Shown: in pieces, positions 31,598-39,061 of the stretch
How positions within the stretch are numbered: the stretch's first letter is position 1
Layout: each line of letters begins with the position of its first letter
Source of the DNA: Deltaproteobacteria bacterium HGW-Deltaproteobacteria-3
GTDB taxonomy: Bacteria > Desulfobacterota > Desulfobulbia > Desulfobulbales > Desulfurivibrionaceae
NCBI GenBank assembly: GCA_002841785.1
Contig: PHAW01000010.1
Location: 1-56,407, forward strand
Length of the DNA: 56,407 bases
Direction of reading: 5' to 3'
Notes under the pieces: model-generated
Database searches by the model: none
Seen by the model: only the letters and a program-made list of their open reading frames with translations
Told to the model about the DNA's origin: nothing
Program-made: the position numbers and the translations under genes

Positions 31598-31928
31598 GAT
31601 ATTTTCTCCCTGTGGCTGGCCCAGTACGATTTTGCCGTTTCAATATCCTTGGCCTGGGTTGACTTGTCACCACCAAGGAGCAACAGGACAACGGTCTTGC
31701 CGCTGATGGCGTAGTAAACGCGATACCAGGGCCATAATCGATCTTCAACTCGAACACGCCATTGCCGACGCTTTTACAGAAACCACAATTCCCGAGCTCC
31801 ACCCGGTCAAGACGGACGGTAATCCGGGCAAAGGCTGCACGATCACGAAGCCCGTAAAGCCAGTCCCGGAAAGGTTCTTTTCCCTTCTCGTCGGCATAGT
31901 ATTCAAGATAGTATGTCGTTTCCGGCAT
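31594..31928 (-). pseudogene. RelE/ParE-like toxin with a 1-nt frameshift
   Basis: The first two thirds (TTYYLEYYADEKGKEPFRDWLYGL, GVFELKIDYGPG) match antidote-linked RelE-type toxins. After DYGPG near 31725 one base is missing. In the shifted frame the normal end appears (YRVYYAISGKTVVLLLLGG ... DIETAKSYW) and stops exactly at the ATGA overlap with the antidote. The loss of one T next to GGTATC is enough. It is either an inactivating mutation or a sequencing error. Confidence 0.82.
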
Positions 31929-31990
31929 GGCTCATTGTAGATTATATGTTACATTGTGTCAATCTGAGCTTCTTGCAAAAGGAAAAACCA

Positions 31991-32072
31991 CCCTTCGACA
32001 CGCTCAGGGCGAACGGTAGCCATCTTGAAATCAGTATAGTTTCTTCCGTTCATGCTGAGCCTGTCGAAGCAC
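31991..32072. repeat. REP-like palindromic doublet B
   Basis: CCCTTCGACACGCTCAGGGC-GAACGG (31991-32016) faces its inverse (CCGTTC ... CTGAGCCTGTCGAAGCAC, 32046-32072), separated by 29 bp. It lies between the toxin gene promoter side and the edd 3' end. Confidence 0.75.
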
Positions 32073-32143
32073 AATAAAGTTTTTTGCAAAAGCCTCAATC
32101 TTATACAAATTATCAAAAACACGGAAACATCAGCCCCCCCCTA

Positions 32144-33997
32144 CTATTCCACCGCAAAATTCACCGTACATTTCTCCCGCACATAGGTGAACAACGAACT
32201 CGCGCCTTCCTCGGCCCCCAGCATATCGCTGCGAAGAGCGGCAAATATCTGCCTGCCCACGCCGCAGCGCTGTTCGCCAAGCTCGGCCTCGGCATACTCC
32301 CGTTTGGCAAGCTCCACAGCATTCACCAGCAACTCCAGACTCCCGGCTCCCACATCGATCCGGATCAGGTCCCCGTCCCGCACCTTGGCCAGCAAGCCGC
32401 CGCACAACGCCTCCGGGGTCACATGGATGGCGGCCGGCACCTTGCCGGAGGCCCCGGAAAGCCTGCCGTCGGTGAGCATGGCCACCCGAAAGCCCCGGCC
32501 CATGACCACGGCCAGCGGGGTGATCAGCTTGTGCAGCTCTGGCATGCCCGTGGCCTGCGGGCCTTGAAAACGAATGACCGCCACGAGATCCCGGTCCAGC
32601 TTGCCTGCCCGGAAGGCCTCTTCCAACGCGGCCTGGGTGTGGAAGACCATGGCCGGGGCCTCGATTGTGGTATCCGCCCCGTCCGCCAGGGCCGAGACCT
32701 TGATCACCGCCCTCCCGAGATTGCCGTCCAGCACCTTGAGTCCGCCGGTGGGGGAAAACGGCTGGGCCAGCGAGGCAATGACCTCTTTTTCCCGCGATTG
32801 CCTCGGCTCCTCGGACCATTGGATCTTGCCGTCCACCAGAGTGGGGGTCCGGGTGTATCGCTCCAACCCCTCCCCGGCCACGGTCATCACCTCATTGTGC
32901 AGGAAGCCTCCCTCCAGCAGCTCGCCGATCAGCACCGCCATGCCGCCCGCGGCCTGGAAGCTGTTGATGTCGCCGGGGCCGTTGGGGTAGATCCGCACCA
33001 ACAGGGGCACCGCATCGGAGATCTCGGAAAAATCGTCCCAGTTGATCCGGATGCCTGCAGCCCTGGCAATGGCCACCAGATGCATGGTCTGGTTGGTGGA
33101 GCCGCCGGTGGCCACGAGCCCGACGATGCCGTTGACCACGGCCCGTTCGCTGACCACCTGGCCGATGGGGGTATAATTGCCGCCCAGATGGGTCAGCTCG
33201 CACACCCTCGCCGCTGCGGCACTGGTCAGGGGTCCGCGCAGCGGGTCGTCCGGGTTGACAAAGGAAGCGCCGGGCAGGTGCAGCCCCATGATCTCGGCGA
33301 TCAACTGGTTGCTGTTGGCAGTGCCGTAAAAGGTGCAGGTTCCGGCCCCGTGGTAGGAGGCGCACTCCACCGCCAGCATCTCCTCCTTGCTGATCTTGCC
33401 CTGGGCGAACTGTTCCCGGGCTGAAGCCTTTTCCCGGTTGGGGAGCCCGGTGCGCATGGGCCCGCCCGGCACCAGAATCATGGGCAGGTGGCCGAACTGC
33501 AACCCCCCCATCAGCAGGCCCGGCATGATCTTGTCGCAGATCCCCAGGAGCAGGGCGCCGTCAAAGACGTTATGGGACAAGCCGATCACCGTGGACATGG
33601 CGATGACGTCCCGGCTGATCAGGCTGAGGTCCATGCCCGGCTCGCCCTGCGTAACCCCGTCGCACATGGCCGGCACCCCTGCGGCCACCTGGGCCGTGCC
33701 GCCCGCCGCAGCCACCGCCTTCTTGATCATGGCCGGGTAATGCTCGTAGGTGTGGTGGGCCGAAAGCATGTCGTTGTATGAGGTGACGATGCCGATATTG
33801 GGGCCCTGACCGACGCGCAAGGCCTGGCATTCGCCGCCCTGGCAGACCGCCAGGCCATGGGCCAGATTGCTGCCGGGCAGCCGGTGGCGAAACGGCCCGG
33901 TCACCCTGGCCGCCTCCATATTGCGCAGATATCCCTCACGATTGGTCCGGCTGCGCTCGATGATCCGCTGGGTGACTTTTGCTACAACGCTGTTCAT
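32144..33997 (-). CDS. edd: 6-phosphogluconate dehydratase
   Basis: This 617-aa IlvD/Edd family protein has a GIVTSYNDMLSAH start region, the Cys ligands GVPAMCDG, GICDKI and a late Cys of the 4Fe-4S cluster. ATGGSTNQTMHL and MLTDGRLSGASGK are also present. Length and GLSHNVFDGALLLG mark Edd rather than IlvD. It dehydrates 6-phosphogluconate to KDPG. ATG 33997 has AAGGAG at good spacing. It lies 11 bp after pgl in a zwf-pgl-edd order. Confidence 0.94.
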   Translation of the reverse strand: MNSVVAKVTQRIIERSRTNREGYLRNMEAARVTGPFRHRLPGSNLAHGLAVCQGGECQALRVGQGPNIGIVTSYNDMLSAHHTYEHYPAMIKKAVAAAGGTAQVAAGVPAMCDGVTQGEPGMDLSLISRDVIAMSTVIGLSHNVFDGALLLGICDKIMPGLLMGGLQFGHLPMILVPGGPMRTGLPNREKASAREQFAQGKISKEEMLAVECASYHGAGTCTFYGTANSNQLIAEIMGLHLPGASFVNPDDPLRGPLTSAAAARVCELTHLGGNYTPIGQVVSERAVVNGIVGLVATGGSTNQTMHLVAIARAAGIRINWDDFSEISDAVPLLVRIYPNGPGDINSFQAAGGMAVLIGELLEGGFLHNEVMTVAGEGLERYTRTPTLVDGKIQWSEEPRQSREKEVIASLAQPFSPTGGLKVLDGNLGRAVIKVSALADGADTTIEAPAMVFHTQAALEEAFRAGKLDRDLVAVIRFQGPQATGMPELHKLITPLAVVMGRGFRVAMLTDGRLSGASGKVPAAIHVTPEALCGGLLAKVRDGDLIRIDVGAGSLELLVNAVELAKREYAEAELGEQRCGVGRQIFAALRSDMLGAEEGASSLFTYVREKCTVNFAVE

Positions 33998-34008
33998 GGC
34001 TGCTCCTT

Positions 34009-34707
34009 TTATGATGGACACCAGAAAACCGTGACCGGAGAAATCGTCTGATTCAGCACCGCCCGGATGGGCATCTGGGCGACCGGCCCTTCGGTGAGCG
34101 CCTTTTCGTACACCGTCCGCTTTTCCGACCCGACGAGATGCAGGATAATCTGCCGGCTTTGCAACAGGGTGGGCAGGGTCAGGGTCATCCGCTCATGGGG
34201 CGCGGCCGGCGGAGTGATCGCCATGCAGAGTTGGCCGGAGTCCAGGGCAAGCGCGCTTTTCAGGCGGATCGCCTCCGGAAACAGCGAGGCGGTATGGCCG
34301 TCGTTGCCCATGCCCAGGATGAGGGCATCAAAAGGCCGCACCACTTCGGCAAGATGGTCGGCACACTCGCTTTCCCCCTCGGCCGCCGTGGCGGCTCCGG
34401 TTTTGAGCCCCACGAAACGGGCCAAGGCCGCCCGGTTCTGCAAAAGATGGTTCCGCACCAGACGTTCATTGCTGGCCGCATCGCTCGGCTCGACCCAGCG
34501 TTCGTCCGCCAGGGTGATTATCACATCTTCCCAGTCAAGCGGCAGATCCGAAAGGGCAACGAAAAACGGCACCGGGGTGGAACCGCCGGACACCACCAGA
34601 CTGGCTCTTTCCCGCGCCCTGATTCCGGCCCGCAGCAGATCGGCAACTTGCGCGGCCAGCGCCGTCACCAGCGCGGCGGAATCCTTAAACTCCTTAAATT
34701 CAGGCAT
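34009..34707 (-). CDS. pgl: 6-phosphogluconolactonase
   Basis: This 232-aa DevB-type lactonase has LVVSGGSTPVPFF, a VIITLADERWVEPSDAASNERLVRNHL block and LGMGNDGHTASLFP. It hydrolyses 6-phosphogluconolactone after Zwf. AAGGGGG precedes ATG 34707. Zwf lies upstream across 304 bp filled by two repeat elements; edd follows at 11 bp. Confidence 0.94.
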   Translation of the reverse strand: MPEFKEFKDSAALVTALAAQVADLLRAGIRARERASLVVSGGSTPVPFFVALSDLPLDWEDVIITLADERWVEPSDAASNERLVRNHLLQNRAALARFVGLKTGAATAAEGESECADHLAEVVRPFDALILGMGNDGHTASLFPEAIRLKSALALDSGQLCMAITPPAAPHERMTLTLPTLLQSRQIILHLVGSEKRTVYEKALTEGPVAQMPIRAVLNQTISPVTVFWCPS

Positions 34708-34797
34708 GATATGCCCCCTTAATTATCATGACCATTCCACCGGCAACCCCAAAAAACTGTTTCATTCTTTAAGGACCTTGCAACGTGCTGCAAACTG

Positions 34798-34875
34798 GTG
34801 CTTCGACAGGCTCAGCACGAACGGAAGGCCACTGTATTACGACGATATCCGTTCGTGCTGAGCCTGTCGAAGCAC
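34798..34875. repeat. REP-like palindromic doublet C, perfect 27-bp arms
   Basis: GTGCTTCGACAGGCTCAG... at 34798-34824 is exactly reverse-complemented at 34849-34875, with 24 bp between. Both arms share the TTCGACAGGCTCAG core with doublets A and B. It lies between zwf and pgl. Confidence 0.85.
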
Positions 34876-34908
34876 TAATCCAGAGAAAAACCAACACACG
34901 CTCGAAAA

Positions 34909-35016
34909 AGTAACCGGTCAACCGTGACACAGATGCTAGGAAGAGGCGTGCGAAGTGTGCTATTGCACATGAGTACGCCGAAGACGACGCAGATGCGTTG
35001 CGGCTGACCGGTTACT
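34909..35016. repeat. 108-bp structured inverted-repeat element at the zwf 3' end
   Basis: Outer arms AGTAACCGGTCA (34909) and TGACCGGTTACT (35005) are perfectly complementary, and a nearby CCG/CGG pair extends the stem. Inside, GGCGT/ACGCC and TGTGC-tatt-GCACA nest as a second hairpin. The right arm contains the zwf stop codon. It may be a MITE-like repeat or an RNA element. Confidence 0.65.
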
Positions 35017-36463
35017 CATCCCAGGCTCTCCCATCGCGCGCCATCAGCGCCACCGAGGCCACCGGCCCCCAGGTTCCTGCCGGATAGGGCATGGGCGCAT
35101 CGTTGCTGGCCTGCCACGCATCCTGAATGGAATCCACCCAGGTCCAGGCCTGCTCCACCTCGTCCCGCCGGACAAAAAGGGACTGGCTCCCCTCCATGGC
35201 CGCCAGAAGCAAGCGCTCGTAGGCATCGGCGACATGGGCCGACTCGAAGGCCTCGGAAAAACTCAAATCGAGGGTGGTCCGCTGCAGCTTGACCCCCGAG
35301 CCGATGCCAGGCACCTTGTTCAGCATCTCGATCTCCACCCCCTCGTTGGGCTGGAGGCGGATGATCAGCTTGTTGGAAGGCAGATTCTTGTAGCTTTCCC
35401 GGAAGATGTTATGGGGCAGCCTTTTAAAATAGATCACCACCTCGGAGAGCTTTTTGGTCATGCGCTTGCCGGTGCGCAGATAGAAAGGCACCCCGGCCCA
35501 GCGCCAGTTGTCGATATCCACCCGGAGGGCGACAAAGGTTTCCGTGAAACTCCGGGGGTTGCCGGCATCCTCCTCGTGGTAGCCCGGCACCGGCGCGCCC
35601 TTGAGAAACCCGGCGGTGTACTGGCCCCGGACGGTTTTTTCCTCGATATTGTCACGGGTAATGGGCCGCAGAGCCTTGAGCACTTTAAGCTTTTCATTGC
35701 GGATGCTCTCGCTGCCCAGGGTAACCGGCGGCTCCATGGCCACCAGGGAAAGGATCTGCAAAAGGTGGTTCTGCACCATGTCGCGGAGCTGGCCGGACTT
35801 GTCGAAATACCCCCAGCGGCCTTCGATCCCCACCTCCTCGGCCACGGTGATCTGCACATGGTCGATGGTGGTGTTGTCCCAGTTGGTGGTGAAGATGGAA
35901 TTGGCGAAACGGAGGGCCACCAGGTTGAGCACCGTTTCCTTGCCCAGGTAATGGTCGATCCGGTAAACCTGTTGCTCCTTGAAAAACTCGGCCACAGCAT
36001 CGTTGATGACCTTTGAGGAGGCAAGATCGGTGCCCAGGGGTTTTTCCAGAACCACCCTGGTCTGATCCGTGATCAGCCCGGCCTGGGCCAAGCCCTTGCA
36101 GATGTCGCCATAGATGGAGGGCGGCACGGCGCAGTAGTTGACCATGACCCGTTTGGCCGGATCGATGATCTCGCAGAGCTTGCGGTACTGGTCGTGGGCG
36201 GCAAGATCGAGCTGCACGTACCGGAGACGCCGGGCAAACCGTTCCCAAACCGCGCCGTCCACCTCTTCCTTCATGAAGGTTGCCAGGCTTTCCCCGGCGA
36301 GGGCGGTATATTCGTCCGCACCCATCTCCCGGCGCGCCACCCCCACAATCCGCAGCTCCGGCTCCAGAAGCCCGGCCTTGTCCAACTGGTAGAGCGCGGG
36401 CACCAGCTTGCGGGTGGCCAGATCGCCATGGGCTCCGAACAAGACAAAATCACATGGTTGCAT
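35012..36463 (-). CDS. zwf: Glucose-6-phosphate 1-dehydrogenase
   Basis: This 483-aa enzyme has the NADP-binding start FVLFGAHGDLATRKLVPALY and active-site RIDHYLGKETV. It also has the EKPLGTDLASS and GVPFYLRTGKRM motifs. It oxidises glucose-6-P to the lactone, feeding Pgl and Edd. GGGAG precedes ATG 36463. The coding end overlaps the repeat element downstream. Confidence 0.96.
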   Translation of the reverse strand: MQPCDFVLFGAHGDLATRKLVPALYQLDKAGLLEPELRIVGVARREMGADEYTALAGESLATFMKEEVDGAVWERFARRLRYVQLDLAAHDQYRKLCEIIDPAKRVMVNYCAVPPSIYGDICKGLAQAGLITDQTRVVLEKPLGTDLASSKVINDAVAEFFKEQQVYRIDHYLGKETVLNLVALRFANSIFTTNWDNTTIDHVQITVAEEVGIEGRWGYFDKSGQLRDMVQNHLLQILSLVAMEPPVTLGSESIRNEKLKVLKALRPITRDNIEEKTVRGQYTAGFLKGAPVPGYHEEDAGNPRSFTETFVALRVDIDNWRWAGVPFYLRTGKRMTKKLSEVVIYFKRLPHNIFRESYKNLPSNKLIIRLQPNEGVEIEMLNKVPGIGSGVKLQRTTLDLSFSEAFESAHVADAYERLLLAAMEGSQSLFVRRDEVEQAWTWVDSIQDAWQASNDAPMPYPAGTWGPVASVALMARDGRAWDE

Positions 36464-36672
36464 TTTTTTCTCCCTGATCTTCCCGGCTCTGTGGTGCGGA
36501 ACATCCCGCTGCTTCTCTTAAAAGGCTACGGCGGTTTCAAAAATGAAGTCAAGAAAAATATGGCCCCCTTCTATCGCCGGCGTCTTTCCGCGTGGCAGAA
36601 GCCGGGGAGCCATTGCAGGCCCGCGCATAAAAAACCTTCCCAAACCGGCAACGGTTCCCGTATATAGACTCC

Positions 36673-37317
36673 ATGCACACCGCCGACCCCCGCCCGGGCT
36701 TTGCCCAGAGGATGACCAAGGAAGAAATCAACGCCTGCCCCATCCGCAGATGGGAGGGGGTGGTTCGCGTGGTTCGCACCAAAGAGGAGTTAAGCCAGGC
36801 GGTCCGAGCCCTGGCGGCGGAAACCATCCTCGGCTTTGACACGGAAACCCGGCCCGCCTACCACAAGGGAGAAAGCTATCTGCCCTCGCTCCTGCAACTG
36901 GCCGGGGAAAAAGAGGTCTACCTCTTTCAGTTGAAGCATCTCGGCCTGCCCGGCCCCTTGCGGGAAATCCTGGCCGACCCAAAGGTGGTCAAGGCCGGGG
37001 TTGCCCTGGCCTATGATCTTCAGGAACTGCACAAACTGGCGCGATTCAAGCCGGCGGGTTTTGTGGATCTCGGCGCCCTCGCCAAGAAAGCCGAAATAAA
37101 AAACCACGGGTTGCGGGGGCTGGCTGCGGTGTTGCTGGGATTTCGCATCGCCAAGGGGGCGCAGACCTCGAACTGGGCCAGGGATGTCCTGGCCCCGGCC
37201 CAGATCCAGTATGCGGCCACCGACGCCTGGGCAGGGCGCAATCAGAAATCGAACAGCTCGCCCAGCAGGCTCTTATGCTTCTGTTTTTTATGGTACCCGT
37301 GGCCATGCTGGTCGTAG
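36673..37317 (+). CDS. 3'-5' exonuclease (RNase D/DnaQ-like), 3' end apparently replaced
   Basis: DEDDy motifs are seen: LGFDTETRPAY (Exo I), GVALAYDLQELHKL (Exo II) and YAATDAW (Exo III with catalytic Tyr/Asp). Family members are about 190-210 aa and end soon after the last motif. Here the frame leaves the family at AGR (~37230) and runs antisense through the end of the neighbouring zinc-ribbon gene to 37317. A short deletion probably removed the true C-terminus and the spacer. All catalytic residues remain. Confidence 0.75.
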   Translation: MHTADPRPGFAQRMTKEEINACPIRRWEGVVRVVRTKEELSQAVRALAAETILGFDTETRPAYHKGESYLPSLLQLAGEKEVYLFQLKHLGLPGPLREILADPKVVKAGVALAYDLQELHKLARFKPAGFVDLGALAKKAEIKNHGLRGLAAVLLGFRIAKGAQTSNWARDVLAPAQIQYAATDAWAGRNQKSNSSPSRLLCFCFLWYPWPCWS

Positions 37318-37499
37318 CCGCCCTGAGGCTGCGGCGCAGCCTGAGGCGGATGCGAGGCCGGCGCCGCGGTGCGCTCGATGATCTTATCCAACTCCCCCCT
37401 GTCCAGCCAGATACCGCGGCATTGCGGGCAATAATCGATCTCCACTCCCTGCCGATCCGTCATCATCAGGTCCACCTGCGTACATACCGGACATTTCAT
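37242..37499 (-). CDS. zf-TFIIB domain protein, 85 aa
   Basis: MKCPVCTQVDLMMTDRQGVEIDYCPQCRGIWLDRGELDKII is the complete zf-TFIIB module with two CxxC pairs. A Pro/Gln/His-rich linker and a basic tail (HKKQKHKSLLGELFDF) follow. GGAGCGAGAGG precedes ATG 37499. It lies 15 bp after a lipoprotein gene. The cellular role of this family is unknown. Confidence 0.88.
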   Translation of the reverse strand: MKCPVCTQVDLMMTDRQGVEIDYCPQCRGIWLDRGELDKIIERTAAPASHPPQAAPQPQGGYDQHGHGYHKKQKHKSLLGELFDF

Positions 37500-37514
37500 C
37501 CTCTCGCTCCTTGG

Positions 37515-37733
37515 TTATTTTTCTTCGTCTTTTTCTGCCTCCGAGTCTTTGCTCGACCCGGCGTCTTTCTTGGTGTCCTGCTCCCCGCCGTTGATCGCCT
37601 CAGCAATCCCGGAAACCACATCCTGCTTCGCTTTTTCCGCCGTCTCGGTGGCCAGGTCCTTGACCTGATCGCAACCGCTCAGCCCCACGGCCGAGAGAAG
37701 CAACAGAACGATGATTGTTTGAAGCTGCTTCAC
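37515..37733 (-). CDS. Small lipoprotein, 72 aa
   Basis: The lipobox LSAVGLSGC follows a hydrophobic signal. The mature chain is a short, highly charged helix ending in Lys/Glu/Asp repeats (KDSEAEKDEEK). It is probably outer- or inner-membrane anchored in the periplasm. In an operon with the zf-TFIIB gene. Confidence 0.75.
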   Translation of the reverse strand: MKQLQTIIVLLLLSAVGLSGCDQVKDLATETAEKAKQDVVSGIAEAINGGEQDTKKDAGSSKDSEAEKDEEK

Positions 37734-37836
37734 TGTAGGACTCCTTTTTTGTTGTCGCGTAATGATTCATCAGACACGAATCGGTTTCTTTTTGTGCTCC
37801 AGCAACTCTTTTCGATCCCGACCAGCACAAAAACAC

Positions 37837-37862
37837 CCCCCCTCCAGACGTCTGGAGGGGGG
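37837..37862. terminator. 26-bp perfect palindrome, probable terminator
   Basis: CCCCCCTCCAGAC and its exact reverse complement meet at 37849/37850. Read leftward it is followed by GTGTTTTTG, so it may end transcription from the DedA/67-aa operon. Confidence 0.55.
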
Positions 37863-37999
37863 AAAAAGAGTTGTGCCTGAAGGGAAGGGGTCGTTACACA
37901 ATTCTAGCCAGTTACGACCTCAACCCCTCCGCCGTTTTCAGCGGCAGGCGTCACCTGGCCCCCTGACCGACGATTGCGTTTGCCTGTGACCCGCCAGCC

Positions 38000-38203
38000 C
38001 TACTCACGGACCCTCTTGAGGGTTCCATTGTTGAGCATTGCATGGAACTGGGCAAGCAGAACCTGTTCTTCTTTGTCTATATGGCCATCGTCGTGTGCGT
38101 GGTCCATGATCTGCTGATATTCGCTCGGCGTGATCTCAAGATCGCTGATGGCGTGGTTGATGAGTTCTTTCAGGCTGGTTGCGGAGCTGCTTGGCTTTTT
38201 CAT
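38000..38203 (-). CDS. 67-aa TerB/EF-hand-like helical protein
   Basis: A helical small protein with an acidic loop, DHAHDDGHIDKEEQVLL, resembling an EF-hand or TerB-type segment. AGGAGAACA precedes ATG 38203, which overlaps the dedA stop as ATGA, so the two are coupled. Cytosolic. The function is unknown; the family match is weak. Confidence 0.6.
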   Translation of the reverse strand: MKKPSSSATSLKELINHAISDLEITPSEYQQIMDHAHDDGHIDKEEQVLLAQFHAMLNNGTLKRVRE

Positions 38204-38886
38204 TGTTGTTCTCCTTGGTGTGGTGTGATTGGTTGTTTGTGCAAGGTCTCGGTTCCATCTGCCGCGGGCATCTCACCCCATGGTTTTGCGCGCCTCTTTT
38301 TCTGCCAATACAGATAACAGGCCAGCAACAGCACACAGCCACCGATCATCCAGACGCTTGCCTGCCGCGACAGGCTCATGATCAATTGCTGGTTGTTGCC
38401 GATGGCATACCCTATCCAGGCAAGTACAGCGCACCAGATGGTAGCGCCCAGGCTGGTATACAAAGCAAACCTGAAGGGATTCATCCGGCCAAGTCCTGCG
38501 GGGATGGAAATCAGTTGCCGGATGACCGGCAGCAGCCTGCCGATGAAGGTGGAAATTTCGCCATGCTGCCGGAAAAAATCCTCGGTTTTTTCGAGTTTTC
38601 CCTCGGCAAGGCCGACAAACTTGCCATACTGGAGCAACAGGGGCCGTCCCAGATACAGGGCGCCATAGTAGTTTGCATAGGCGCCTGCCAGCGAACCGAG
38701 ACCGCCCGCCAGCACCACCAGCCAGGGATTCATCCGGCCTTGGAAGACCAGATACCCGGCAGGGGGCATGACCAATTCGCTGGGAAAAGGGAGTGCTGAA
38801 CTTTCAACCATCATCAATAGAAAGATGCCTGGGTACCCCAAGACACCTATGGTTTCCACCAGCCAAACGGTTATGCTTTCAAGCAT
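38200..38886 (-). CDS. DedA/VTT-family membrane protein, 228 aa
   Basis: The family motifs GYPGIFLLMMVESSALPFPSE and FIGRLLPVIRQLISIPAGLGRM are present, with four to five membrane helices and re-entrant loops. DedA proteins recycle undecaprenyl phosphate or other lipids across the membrane and need the conserved Glu and Arg seen here. The C-terminus is basic and cytosolic. Confidence 0.92.
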   Translation of the reverse strand: MLESITVWLVETIGVLGYPGIFLLMMVESSALPFPSELVMPPAGYLVFQGRMNPWLVVLAGGLGSLAGAYANYYGALYLGRPLLLQYGKFVGLAEGKLEKTEDFFRQHGEISTFIGRLLPVIRQLISIPAGLGRMNPFRFALYTSLGATIWCAVLAWIGYAIGNNQQLIMSLSRQASVWMIGGCVLLLACYLYWQKKRRAKPWGEMPAADGTETLHKQPITPHQGEQQ

Positions 38887-39061
38887 GCCTTTTCTCCCTC
38901 TTGGCCAACTGCGAACATGACTTCATGGAACGGGGCTGAAACCACCGCTCATCCAAGACCAGAAGCGGTCCTTGCCGTTTCTTGCCGAAAACGATCCGGA
39001 ATGCTCGGCAGAGGGCTTTTTTTCATACCCAACTGTATCTTCCTCTCCGTGACCGGAACAA

